NCBI GenBank assembly: GCA_951804985.1
Contig: OX638131.1
Span: 104,986,464-105,050,463, forward strand
Reading direction: 5' to 3'
DNA length: 64,000 nt
From: Dryomyza anilis
Taxonomy: Eukaryota > Arthropoda > Insecta > Diptera > Dryomyzidae
Part shown: piece after piece, positions 11,870 to 23,784 of the stretch
How positions within the stretch are numbered: position 1 is the first letter of the stretch
How the letters are laid out: each line of letters begins with the position of its first letter
The notes under the pieces: model-generated
Told to the model about the DNA's origin: nothing
Database searches by the model: none
What the model saw: only the letters and a program-made list of their open reading frames with translations
Position numbers and translations under genes: made by a program

Positions 11870-12225
11870 ATATTTCGCGTTTAATAAAACCCATAAACGC
11901 AGTTGTTATATCGAATGAAAGATAATTAAATATTCAATAAACATTTCTTACAATAGTTTGGAATTGGTTTACTGGTTTAAGAAAACTCTACAGAAGAAAT
12001 CGATAAATGTAAATTTTGTCGACCAACATTTTATTAAAAAATGCATTTAAAAAACGGAGAAAAATTAAAAAACGCAATATGATGCACAGTTTGTAATATT
12101 GCAAAATTAGCCTGTACATTTTTAAAGAAAATGATGTAAAAATAAAATAAATCTATGGATACATTTTGAGAACAGAAAAAATCATGTGAAAGCATTACAA
12201 TTGGGTATTAACTAAAAAAAATCGC
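11870..12225. other. A+T-rich intergenic spacer
   Basis: Nothing recognised. Confidence 0.4.
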
Positions 12226-12229
12226 ATAA

Positions 12230-12800
12230 TATGTTTATACCCAATACCCATGGGTTACAAGTTATAAAATATATGTGAGGATATTTTAGCGCCTCTCAGT
12301 CGGCGTGACTGGTATGAAAAAGTATATATTTTCTTGGTCAACATCACTTTCCGAGTCGATTTAGAAATGACCGTCTGTCGGTCCGCCTATACACGATAAC
12401 TTTAAAACTACTATTCCGAATGATGTGAAATTTATTTTCAATATATTTTAGTAGAATAGTAATTCGAAGTTCGAAAATGAGTCGATTTAGTCAACGTAAT
12501 CTACTACATCCACTACGTAATATGGGTTTACTTTTGGGATCACATATCTCGTTAAGTATTAAAGATAAAGTTATAAAATGTAAAATTAATTACAAGCAAT
12601 CATCTATCAATAGGTGCTTAAAAAATAATCGTGATCCGCTCACATTTTTTTTTTATTTTTGTGCCTATTTGTATAGCACTCAATTATATTGCTTTCACAT
12701 AACTTTTTCTATCCTCAAATGTTACCCATATATTTTTGTCATTTATAGCTCAAATTCTTCGAAAGAGTGTGAACTAATATTGAAAAATTAAAATTTGTGT
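12230..12800 (+). mobile_element. mini-me-like dipteran repeat (diverged copy)
   Basis: It begins 'ttatacccaatacccatggg' and shares with the copies at 36.3 and 45.6 kb the order 'gcgcctctcagtcggcgtg', 'tatgaaaaagtatatat', 'ttctttggtcaa'-like core, 'gagtcgattta' and 'ccgtctgtcggtccg'. The (TA)-core-(GTCY) layout is that described for mini-me elements of flies. An open frame at 12477-12791 lies inside it and has no recognisable product. Confidence 0.65.
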
Positions 12801-13735
12801 ATCATATTACTTTCTCGATTTTGTTCCATTTTTTAAATGAATTTTTTCTAAAATTTTTGTTGAAAATAAAATGTTTTTTCAAGTTCTCTTTTCGAGTTCT
12901 CTTAAATTAATTAACCAATTTAAAAATTTTCAAAGAAATGTTTATTCGATATTCAATGAACTTTCATGCAATATAACATTTGATCATATGTGTTATTTAT
13001 AACGCAAGATATTTGCAAATATATGTGACCACCTTTGTGAAAGCTCGGTCCAAAAATTATTGGCCCATATTTTGTAAACCTATCCAAAGAAGCATTATTA
13101 AACCATATTTTGGGAATAAGGGCGTCATTTTACCTAATACAAAAATAACCTTGACTGCTGCGCAGAATGGCTGTTGTGTAGTGTAAATTATATATATATT
13201 ATTTATATAGTATTGTTTTCTGAGTGTATAACATTTAACATTTTATTTTACTTTTTCTATGTAAAGCATATTTTAATATAAAATAGACAGTTTTTGATAA
13301 ACTTTTTATAAACTTCATCTTTGTAGTTCTGAAATATTTTTAAAGGATAATTTCGAAACTACCTGAAAATCTTTTTGTATCTAAACACTCGGGAGGTAAT
13401 ATCGTCAAAATTAATATTGAAAAATGTGGGGCTAACAAGTTTTTCAGTATTGTTTTTTCATTTTAAGTTCATTCTCACATTTGACTTTTGACAATTTAAA
13501 CTGAAAATTGTATTTGAGGTTGGAAGAACTATATACTTTAAGAGTTTAAACATTAAAAGAAAAGGTTCCCGCAGACATTTATAGAAGAGTAAAATAAATA
13601 ATTTAGAAACAAATAGAACTTCGAGTGTTCAAAAAATACTTTTATCACCTTTAAATCTAGCACTTGCATAGCATATAAAACTGAATTGAGTACCTAACCA
13701 AAAAAACCCTCATTTTTAATATTCCAAAAGGACAG
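12801..13735. other. A+T-rich intergenic spacer
   Basis: Nothing recognised; short open frames only. Confidence 0.4.
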
Positions 13736-14440
13736 CCGACTTGTGTAGTACATAGCTTAAATATAATTGGTATTTCCTGTCGCCAGCCGCACAATTTAAG
13801 TGCATTACAAGTACCTACATTTGTATTCATTAGATTTTTTCGTCATTTAATTGAATTAAATACAAATTAAGAGACAAAACAAATTAATGGTGTGCGGCCA
13901 GTAAGTATGTGTGAAGCGGTACAATGCACAGAGCCAAAGAGACCAGACAACAAAGTGGAAATTTAATTATCGGGTTAATGTGGGGTGGTAAATAACATCG
14001 GTACATGTGCCGCATACATTTTTCACACATCAAAGGTAGCAGTTGCTTTTAGTACCTTTATTTTTTTTTTAATTCTTTTAAGTATTAGTTAACTTGAATT
14101 TAGGTATTTTCTTTTTGTTTGTTTCATTCTTTTTTGAATTTATTTTATTTTTTGTTTTATTTGTCATTATGTTAATTTGGATTTTATTTTTTATGTGCGT
14201 CGCCGTCTAATAATAAGTTTTCCTCCAGCGGAAACCCTTGAAGGGACCAGGCAGCAACGCCTTCTTATTCACTACATGGCGGTCGTTAACTGTCGACTGA
14301 CAGACTGACTGACAGACTGACTGACAGACTGACTGACAGTTATAATTATGCGTGGCCTCTTTGTATGGTTGGTGACTGTCTTCATGACATAAATGACATA
14401 GCGCTAATGAAGTTTGTTAATGTTGGCCACAGCCAGGTGT
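13736..14440. other. G+C-richer non-coding island with 12-bp repeat
   Basis: Complex sequence at 13740-14050 and 14200-14440, with a 12-bp tandem (gactgactgaca) of about 3.5 units at 14300-14340. It contains ATTA-type words (taattgaatt, aaattaatgg) but no coding frame. It sits just left of a long 19-bp array. A regulatory role is possible but unproven. Confidence 0.35.
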
Positions 14441-14529
14441 GAGAATTGATGTAATTTAAAATAATGGGTATTTTTTGTTTGTTTCGATTTTGAATATTTA
14501 GATAAAAAAATTGTTTGAGTAAAAAATAA

Positions 14530-16250
14530 ACTTTTTATGAAAAATGAAATTTATTGTGAAAAATTGAATTTCTAGTTAAAAATTATTTTTTTGTGAAAAA
14601 TTTAATTTTTTGTGGAAAATTTGATTTTTTAGTAAAAATTTGAATTTTTAGTGAAAAATTGAATTTTTACTGAAAATTTGAATTTATAGTGAAAAATTGA
14701 ATTTGTAGTGAAAATTTGAATTTTTAATGAAAATTTGCATTTTTAGTGAAAAATTTAATTTTTTAGTGAATAATTGAAATTTTAGTGAAAAATTTAATTT
14801 TTTAGTGAATAATTGAAATTTTAGTGAAAAAATTAATTTTTATTGATAAATTGAATTTTTGGTGAGAAAATTTGATTTTATACCGAAAAATTGAATTTGT
14901 ATTGAAAAATTGAATGAAAATTCATTTAGTGAAAAATTGAATTTTTTTTTTGTGAAATTTTTTTTAGTGAAACAATTATTTTATTAATGAAAATTTGAAT
15001 TTTTAGTGAAAAATTAAATTTTTAGTGAAAAATTAAATTTTTAGTGAAAATTTGAATTTTTTAGTGAAAAATTGAATTTTTAGGTAAAATTTGAATTTTT
15101 AATGAAAAATTTAATTTTTAGTGAAAAATTTAATTTTTAGTGAAAAATTAAATTTTTAGTGAAAAATTAAATTTTTAGTGAAAAATTAAATTTTTAGTGA
15201 AAAATTAAATTTTTAGTGAGAAATTAAATTTTTAGTGAAAAATTAAATTTTTAGTGAAAATCGATTTCTTAGTTAAAATTTGAATTTTTAGTGAAAAATG
15301 GAATTTTAGTGAAAAATTGAATTTTTTAGTAAAAATTGAATTTTTAGTGAAAAATTGAATTTTTAGTGAAAAATTGAATTCTTAGTGAAAAATTGAATTT
15401 TTAGTGAAAAAATGAATTTTTAGTGAAAATTAAATTTTTAGTGAAAAATTGAATTTTTAGTGATATATTGAATTTTTAGTGAAAAATTGAATTTTTAGTG
15501 AAAAATTGAATTTTTAGTGAGAAATGGAATTTTTAGTGAGAAATGGAATTTTTAGTGAAAATTTGAATTTTTAGTGAAAAATTGAATTTTTAGTGAAAAA
15601 TTGAATTTTAGTGAAAAATTGAATTTTTAGTGAAAAATTGAATTTTTAGTGAAAAATTGAATTTTTATTGAAAAATTGAATTTTTAGTGAAAAATTGAAT
15701 TTTTAGTGAGAAATGGAATTTTTGAGTGAAAAATTCAATTTTAGTTGAAAAATTGAATTTTTAGTGAAAAATTGAATTTGTAGTGAAAATTTGAATTTTT
15801 AGTGAAAAATTGAATTTTTAGTGAAAATTGAATTTTAATAATAATTGAATTATTAGTGAAAAGTTAATATTCTAGTAAAAAATTTAATTTTGAGTGAAAA
15901 CTTAAATTTTTAATAGTTAATTGATTTTTTAGTGAAAATAGAATTTTTGCTAAAAATTTAAGTTTTAGTGAGAAATGGAATTTTTAATGAACAATTGATG
16001 TTTTTAGTTTAAATTGAATTTACAGTAAAAAATAAAAAAAAAAAATTTAGTAAAAAATTTAAATTTTATTAAACTTTTTTAATTTTAGTGAGAAATTAAA
16101 TTTTCCGTGAAATAGTTGATTTTAAGTAAAAAAATGTAAATCATTGTGAAAATTTTATTTTAGATTGCCAAAATTCAATTTTTAGTAAAAATTGAATTTT
16201 TATTGAAAAGGTTTTTTTTTTTTTTAGTAAAATTTGATTTTTTAGTGAAA
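14530..16250 (-). repeat. 19-bp minisatellite array, inverse orientation
   Basis: The same unit as at 4.2 kb, read on the other strand (AAAAATTGAATTTTTAGTG on plus). The array is about 1.7 kb long with strongly homogenised stretches at 15000-15240 and 15340-15700 and decayed edges. Variants include aaattaaattttt and single-base indels. Confidence 0.95.
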
Positions 16251-16269
16251 AAGTTAATTATTTTTTTTT

Positions 16270-17440
16270 TACTAGAGATAGATGGACTGATACCGCATGT
16301 TTTACCGCCAAAAGCGCTTCCTGTCATTATCAAATAAAATCGAATAACTTCAAAGGGCTCTACGGAGACTCTGAAATAAACCGCATGTTTCCAATTATAA
16401 AAGAACAAAAACTAAAATAGCGCCAAATCAAATTACTGCCAAATAAGAAAGGAAAAAAAAACCTCAAAATTGAAAAAACTAATCCCAACTAATAAAAACA
16501 ACAACAAACTACTCGCAAAATTAATTATGAACGTAATTTAATAGTCTCGCACAGAATTGCGGCGGCCTGGCCTGATGACTTGACGCAGATGGCTTGACGA
16601 GGGTCTGTCTCACTTCGGATTTTATGCTCGATTCATTAATTTGGCACAACCGCCACCAGAGTAACAACACCAATAACACTACCAAATACAACAACAACTG
16701 CAAATGATTTCACCCAAAGTCTACAGAAAAAAAAGTGTCAAATAACATAACCAACTATCCAACCAACCAACCCAACCGAGCAACAACTTCTGTCACCACA
16801 GCCGTCCGATGCAGCGTATAATGAGCCTTCGTGCCGACCGAAATTCCTGTCATTAGGCATGGAATTAGTTCGAAGGGGGGCGTGTTAAACCCTATAAATG
16901 TGATTAAGGAACTGCCAGGATGAAAAAGAAGCAGCGTAGGATAGGCAGTCAGTCCGTCAGGTCGGCCTCGAGTCGACTCGATTCGACTCGTTTGGCTGTC
17001 AATCAGCCCGACACTCGATGCGTTTGCGGCTACTGTATGTTGTCCCCGGCAACAAGCCATTCGACATCCTTCAGAGTTTGGAGTGTTTAGTATGGGCACA
17101 GGATGCGGCGTATGAAAATTGATAGCTACGTCGTCGTCGTTGCAGGCTGTCCTCCGATTCTGTTGCTGGTGCTAGGTACCATGACAACTACTGTGGCTGC
17201 CTGCGGTCAAATGACATGCTTTGATTTGAGTGTCTTCTGCCAAAAGGTATTGATTTTTGTGCATTCATTCGATTTGACCACATGTCAATGTAATTTAAAC
17301 TACGTTCAGGTTGAGCAGTTGGAGCATAAACTTCGGAAAATGGCGTGGGACAATAAAAGGTTAAAATTAAAAAATAAAAATAATAAAAAATATGTATTAC
17401 CTACAACTGTTAATAAATAACGGTCAATTTAGTTTTTAGC
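16270..17440. other. G+C-richer non-coding island between two arrays
   Basis: Complex sequence with cg-rich words around 16540-16620 and 16750-17220, flanked on both sides by 19-bp arrays in opposite orientations. Two open frames overlap it. The minus one (17099-16755, 114 aa) has no domain. The plus one (17103-17420, 105 aa) begins with a hydrophobic stretch and a few cysteines but ends in Lys/Asn low complexity. Neither has codon or splice support. I call it non-coding. Confidence 0.4.
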
Positions 17441-17589
17441 TTGATATAAAAAATCAAATTCAATACAACATCGTGGTATAAATACCGACCTCATATGGGT
17501 TTGAGGCCTATTGCATTATAAGTTCTAAAACTCAAAAAGATAATTTCAAATAGGTGAAGATAATGTCATATAGGGGAATTTATTCTAAT

Positions 17590-17755
17590 GAAAAACCATT
17601 TTCATTGAAAATTTAATGTTTCACTATATATTCAATTTTCACTAAAAATTAAAATTTTAAATTTTCAGTAAAAAATCAAATTTTCAATTAAAATTAAAAT
17701 TTTCATTTAAAAAAATAATAACTAAAAATTCTATTTTCATTAAAAAATCAGGAAT
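17590..17755 (+). repeat. Short decayed 19-bp array
   Basis: A few diverged units of the cactaaaaattcaattttt minisatellite, in the same orientation as the large array that follows at 18.48 kb. Confidence 0.7.
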
Positions 17756-18478
17756 CGCATTGAAACGGAGTCGTAACCGTTACTAAAAAATGTGTGGAAC
17801 CAGAAATGGAATGGAAACCATATCATTTTTTTTTGGAACCGCTATTTTTAAAATTTTAGAACCAGGTGCCCTATTCTCGAGTTCGTTCGAGATATTTTCA
17901 TGCGACAATTCTCACAATTTCCGTAAATTCTCGCATGAAGCACAAATTAATCATCCCGAATTTATGAGAATTGTCGAATGCGACAATTGTCGAATGAAAT
18001 TCTCGAATTTGCAACGAATTGTGTTTTTAAGGTGAGATTCAAAGTCGCACGAAATAAATCTTTGAAATCGAAGTGGTATTGAAGTCATAAATGCATTTTA
18101 TCAAATTAATTAAACGGATGTTTAATAAAATATACCATATGGATAAACAAATGGTAATGGCGGAAAGCTATATTATGGACTTTTTTGACATGATTTGGCA
18201 CGATGAATCGGCTATTCACTACGCACTCCGTTAATATAATAAAGTTAATATAATAATATAATAATAATAATACGAGTATACTCGCCAACCCGGCCGGTAC
18301 TCTGCATTAGATACGATAACTTTTGTACATTATTTTTTTATCACAAATCGGTTCTATTCTACAAAACATTGTAAACTATATTAGCGGCAAATTATATAGG
18401 CGGAAAATTATATTAGCTGCAAATTATATTGACAGCATTTGATTTGGCACAAGGAAATATATGGGCTACATTTTTCAA
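17756..18478. other. Intergenic; foldback-prone 'ccctattctcg' fragment
   Basis: 17868-18020 begins 'gccctattctcgagttcg' and is full of internal inverted words (cgacaattctcac / gagaattgtcgaatgcgac), so it can fold. The first bases resemble the ends of the 136-bp MITE at 53206. The remainder is A+T-rich spacer. Confidence 0.4.
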
Positions 18479-18483
18479 CCGTC

Positions 18484-21370
18484 AATTTTTCACTAAAATT
18501 CAAATTTTCACTAAAAATTCAATTTTTCACTAAAAATTCAATTTTTTACTAAAAATTCAATTTTTTACTAAAAATTCAATTTTTTACTAAAAATTCAATT
18601 TTTCACTAAAAATTCAATTTTTTACTAAAAATTCAATTTTTCACTAAAAATTCAATTTTTCACTAAAAATTCAATTTTTCACTAAAAATTCAATTTTTCA
18701 CTAAAAATTCAATTTTTCACTAAAAATTCAATTTTTCACTAAAAATTCAATTTTTCACTAAAAATTCAATTTTTCACTAAAAATTCAATTTTTCACTAAA
18801 AATTCAATTATTCACTAAAAATTCAATTTTTCACTAAAAATTCAATTTTTACTAAAATTCAATTTTTACTAAAATTCAAATTTTCACTAAAAATTCAATT
18901 TTTCACTTAAAATTCAATTTTTAACTTAAAATTAAATTTTTGACTAAAAATTCAATTTTTCACTAAAAATTAAATTTTTCACTAAAAATTCAATTTTTCA
19001 CTAAAAATTCAATTTTTCACTAAAATATTCAATTTTTCACTAAAAATTCAATTTTTCACTAAAAATCAATTTTTCATTAAAAATTAAATTTTTCACTAAA
19101 AATTAAATTTTTCACTAAAAATTCAATTTTTGACTAAAAATTCAATTTTTCACTAAAAATTCAATTTTTCACTAAAAATTCAAATTTTCACTAAAAATTT
19201 AATTTTTGACTAAAAATTCAATTTTTCACTGAAAATTAAATTTTTCACTAAAAATTCAATTTTTCACTAAAAATTCAATTTTTCACTAAAAATTCAATTT
19301 TTGACTAAAAATTCAATTTTTGACTAAAAATTCAATTTTTGACTAAAAATTCAATTTTTCACTAAAAATTCAATTTTTCACTAAAAATTCAATTTATCAT
19401 TAAAAACTCAATTATTCACTAACCCTGAACCGGAATCAGAACAAATTCAACTTTTCACTAAAATTATATTTTTCACTAAAAATTCAATTTTTCACTAAAA
19501 ATTCAATTTATCATTAAAAACTCAATTATTCACTAACCCTGAACCGGAATCAGAACAAATTCAACTTTTCACTAAAATTATATTTTTCACTACAAATTCA
19601 ATTTTTCACTAAAAATTCAATTTTTTACTAAAATTATATTTTTCACTAAAAATTCAATTTTTCACTAAATTATTCAATTTTTCACTAAAAATTCAATTTT
19701 TCACTAAAATTCAATTTTTCATTAAAAATTCAATTTTTCACTAAAAATATAATTTTTCACTAAAATTCAATTTTCACAAAAAAAAAATGAATTTTTCAGT
19801 AAAAATTCAATTTTTCACTAAAAATTCAATTTATCATTAAAAACTCAATTATTCACTAAAATTTCAATTTTTTACTAAAATATAAATTTTTCACTAAAAT
19901 TTCAGTTTGTCACTAAAAATTCCATTTTTCACTAAAACTTCAATTTTTCACTAAAAAATAAATTTTTCACTAAAAATTCAAATATTCACTAAAAATTCAA
20001 ATATTCACTAAAAATTCAATTTTTCACTAAAAATTCCATTTTTCACTAAAAATTCCATTTTTCACTAAAAATTCCATATTTCACTAAAAAATCTATTTAT
20101 CACTAAAAATTAAATTTTTCACTAAAAATTCAATTTTTCACTAAAAATTCAATTTTTCACTAAAAATTAAATTTTTCACTAAAAATTAAATTTTTCACTA
20201 AAAATTAAATTTTTCACTAAAAATTAAATTTTTCACTAAAAATTCAATTTTTGACTAAAAATTCAAATTTTCACTAAAAATTAAATTTTTCACTAAAAAT
20301 TAAATTTTTCACTAAAAATTAAATTTTTCACTAAAAATTCAATTTTTGACTAAAAATTCAAATTTTCACTAAAAATTAAATTTTTCACTAAAAATTAAAT
20401 TTTTCACTAAAAATTCAATTTTTCACTAAAAATTCAATTTTTCACTAAAAATTCAATTTTTGACTAAAAATTAAATTTTTCACTAAAAATTAAATTTTTC
20501 ACTAAAAATTAAATTTATCACTAAAAATTAAATTTTTCACTAAAAATTCAATTTTTGACTAAAAATTAAATTTTTCACTAAAAATTAAATTTTTCACTAA
20601 AAATTCAATTTTTGACTAAAAATTCAAATTTTCACTAAAAATTAAATTTTTCACTAAAAATTAAATTTTTCACTAAAAATTAAATTTTTCACTAAAAATT
20701 AAATTTTTCACTAAAAATTAAATTTTTCACTAAAAATTCAATTTTTCACTAAAAATTCAATTTTTCACTAAAAATTCAATTTTTCACTAAAAATTCAATT
20801 TTTCACTAAAAATTCAATTATTCACTAACCCTGAACCGGAATCAGAACAAATTCAACTAAAAATTCCATTTTTCGCTAAAAATTAAAATTTTCCCTAAAA
20901 ATTCAATTATTCATGAAAAAATTCAGTTTTTCCCTAAAAATTGAAATTTTCACTATAAATTGAAATTTTCACTATGAATTTAATTTTTCATTAAAAATTC
21001 AATTTTTCATTAAAAATTCAATTTATCATTAAAAACTCAATTATTCACTAAAATTTAAATTTTTCTCTAAAAATTCAATTATTCATGAAAAATTCAGTTT
21101 TTTTTTACTAAAAATTGAATTTTTCACTAAAAATTCAATTTTTCACTAAAAAATTCAATTTTTCACTAAAAATTTAAATTTTCACTATAAATTCAAATTT
21201 TCACTAAAATTGAATTATTCACTAAAAATTCATCACTTCACTATAAATTATATTTTTCTATAAAAATTAAACTATTCTCAAAAGTTAAATTTTTCCCTAA
21301 AAACTTATTTTTTCTGTAAAATTCAATTTTTTACAAAAAATAATTTTTTCAATAGCATTTAAAATTTTCA
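18484..21370 (+). repeat. Large 19-bp minisatellite array (~2.9 kb)
   Basis: The longest array of CACTAAAAATTCAATTTTT in the window. Sub-variants (gactaaaaattcaattttt, cactaaaaattaaattttt) are clustered, which shows local homogenisation. A non-repeat 'ccctgaaccggaatcagaac' block occurs three times inside it (near 19420, 19535 and 20827). The first two lie in a ~114-bp higher-order duplication. The right edge decays from about 20870. Confidence 0.97.
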
Positions 21371-21379
21371 TAATAAATT

Positions 21380-22210
21380 TGATTGTTCACCACCAAATAT
21401 TGAATAGAGTGTTGTCTTTGCTAAAATTTGAATTTTTCACTATATTTAAACGAAACATTTTTCAAATTCAATTTGCGTTCGCATTAAAACCGTTTTCAAC
21501 CTGCAATGTGATTATGCAACTTAAGCCTCTTGTAGGCAGCCAACTGTTAGTCGCCATAACGACCGCCCAATTAGCAGCTCCTTCAAAACTTAAAAACGCC
21601 GCGCGTACCATGTTAATTTGGCGCTGATGCGTGGCCACAAAAGCAACGCCATGCAGCACTTTGCTTTGAGCATAAAATGTAAATCAAGCAACTAGTGGTG
21701 TTGCTGGTATTTATATCTCTTCAATTGGCGCCCTCCGCACCTTGGTCCGACAGTCAGCCGGTATGGATTTTGTTCGTGTGTGGCCTGGGGCTACGGTGCG
21801 CAACTATTTACCCATCGAAGACAGACAGACAGACAGACAGTCATTCAATCTGTCTTTCAATTCAATCAGCCATACATTAAGTCAGTCAGTCCCTCATTCA
21901 GTCGTTTAGTCTGAGCGCATATTAAATTCTTAAATGTTTCTTGGTCGGTTTTTGTTATGATTTGTTAACGAAAATGCAGTGGAGCCACTGAAGCATTTGC
22001 TTATTTGCCCACCGCAAATATTGGCTCTGTATTTGCATTTCGCCGGTTCGCTGGTTATGGTTCTGACTGACGCTGCTGCGTGTTTCTGTCGATCGCATGC
22101 ATCACGCGCATCGAACGAATGAATGGACAGACGGACGGACGTGCTCGCGGACGCTGCTTTTTGTTGACAGCTGTCAGCTGTTGCATCTGAGCGATTAATA
22201 TTTATTTTAA
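21380..22210. other. G+C-richer non-coding island
   Basis: Complex sequence with a short (gaca)n run near 21824-21842, tandem gtca words at 21880-21900, gacagacggacggacg near 22130, and an inverted gacagctgtcagctgt at 22167-22182 that contains CAGCTG E-box words. No convincing coding frame. It adjoins the right edge of the large array. Confidence 0.4.
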
Positions 22211-22299
22211 CATACTATATAGAATGTGCTTTGGAACGATGCACAGAGTTGCCAGATTAAAAAAATTATAAATTAAATACAAAAATAAAAATTTCCAAT

Positions 22300-22690
22300 T
22301 ACCCACATTTATATGTCTCGGAGAAGAAAAATTATTCGGAGAAGATATTTCCGGATGACAAAAGTCGGGGAAGAATTGTCAAAACCAACCAAATACATAT
22401 TCATTACAACACTTATAATTTGGAGCATAACAACCGGTTATGAATTTAAAGAACTACCATATTAATCCTAATTTCAAGTTATTTTATAAAGGATACTTAA
22501 TTCCAACACCTATTTATATCGGCAAAGAAATCTCTGGAGAAGAATTAGCCGCACACAAAATGTTTCAGATTATTATCCGAATAGTTCTTAATCGGATAAG
22601 GGAAGAATTGTCCAAACTTCCTTAAACTTATTGATATTTGAGAAACAAATGTCCGGAGATCATTCCTCCAGAGTATTATTGACCGAATAT
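22300..22690 (+). repeat. Degenerate 'cggagaagaa..tt' repeat region
   Basis: Variants of 'tcggagaagaaattattcgg', 'cggggaagaattgtcaaa' and 'ggataagggaagaattgtcc' recur several times with irregular spacing. Short frames only. Confidence 0.4.
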
Positions 22691-22761
22691 TTTTAAAATC
22701 ATTGCAAAAATCGAACATTTCTAAATTCTCATATTACAAAATTGTGAAGAATAATAAAGAC

Positions 22762-23096
22762 TAAACTAATCTTAGCCGCGGTAGCTCAGTGGTTAGTGCG
22801 TTGGACTGCGAGCCGAAAGGTCCCCGGTTCAAGCCTGGACTGGGGCTAACAACATCTTTTCATAGAAACATTTTTCTATACCGCGCTACCTCTCGTCAGT
22901 AAATGGCAAACCTACGAGAGTAAAACCATTGCCTATGAAAAAGCTCTCACCCGCCGTTCGGATTCGGCAATAAACTGTAGGTCCCACCACTTTGAGTACA
23001 AATATAACACGCACAGCTCAAAATGGTGAGAGAGCTCGGCCGAAGTTCTACACAGGACTGTAGCGCCAAACTATTATTTATTATAAACTAATCTTA
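22762..23096 (+). mobile_element. Full-length tRNA-derived SINE
   Basis: The head at 22775 is tRNA-like: box A is TAGCTCAGTGG (22782) and box B is GGTTCAAGCC, giving an internal RNA polymerase III promoter. The tRNA-unrelated body (about 230 bp) follows and contains complementary words (agctctcacc and ggtgagagagctc) that could form a hairpin. The end is a short ctattatttatt tail. It is bounded by a perfect 13-bp target-site duplication TAAACTAATCTTA (22762-22774 and 23084-23096). It is not a functional tRNA: the acceptor ends do not pair well and the anticodon stem is mismatched. Confidence 0.95.
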
Positions 23097-23420
23097 GTTG
23101 CTAGATTAAATTGCTTAGTTTTGGAGTAAAAACTCATTCCTTTTAAAAATCGACATAAAGTTTTAATTTATTGCTGATGACTTATTACAGATTTTACTAC
23201 TTTAAATTGATATTGTAATTTTATACTATTTAAACGTTATCTTTATAGAAAATGAATTGAGACAACCACTACAACAATTAAAAAAAAAATAAACTGTATC
23301 TTCCTGAGGACACATGACCATTTTATATTCGATAAATATTTTGTAGAATAATAAATTATTTTGCAAAAAATTAATTAAAACCAAAAATATAAGAAATCAT
23401 TTTCATATTTTTATTAAATA
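23097..23420. other. A+T-rich spacer
   Basis: Nothing recognised between the SINE and the composite element. Confidence 0.4.
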
Positions 23421-23784
23421 CTAGCTGGACCCGTGCACGACTCGTGCCAAGATTTTCTGAATTCAAAGATATGGAGCGATTTTATTAATATAAAAAACAT
23501 TTTTTTATTATTAATATGAGGGGCCCGTGCTCAGCTGTTGAAATTTTTTTATTCGTTTTATAAATGTGGTAACCAAATAATTCTCCGCCAAAACAACTTT
23601 TCTCAAAGACAATTTTTTCTCAGACTGCGCTTCTCCGCAGAATTATTCTCAGTAGAAATCTTCCCGTAAAATCCACATAGAACGCTTTCCAGTAGAATTC
23701 TCAACGTAGAATTCATCCCGGTAGAATTGTTCCCGGTAGAATTCTTTCCCGTAGAATTCTTCCCCGTAGAGTTTTTCCCAGTAG

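Noticed and set aside
12477..12791. 104-residue plus-strand frame
   Set aside because: It lies in a diverged mini-me-like element. The N-terminal residues correspond to element sequence found elsewhere, and no domain is recognised.
17103..17420. 105-residue plus-strand frame with a hydrophobic N-terminus, possibly secreted
   Set aside because: The cysteines are few and unordered, the C-terminus is Lys/Asn low complexity, and an overlapping minus-strand frame is just as open. No splice or promoter support.
22775..22850. A tRNA gene at 22775 (and at 54642)
   Set aside because: Both pol III boxes are present, but the anticodon and acceptor stems do not pair properly. The segment is followed by a conserved body, tail and target duplication, so it is the head of a SINE.
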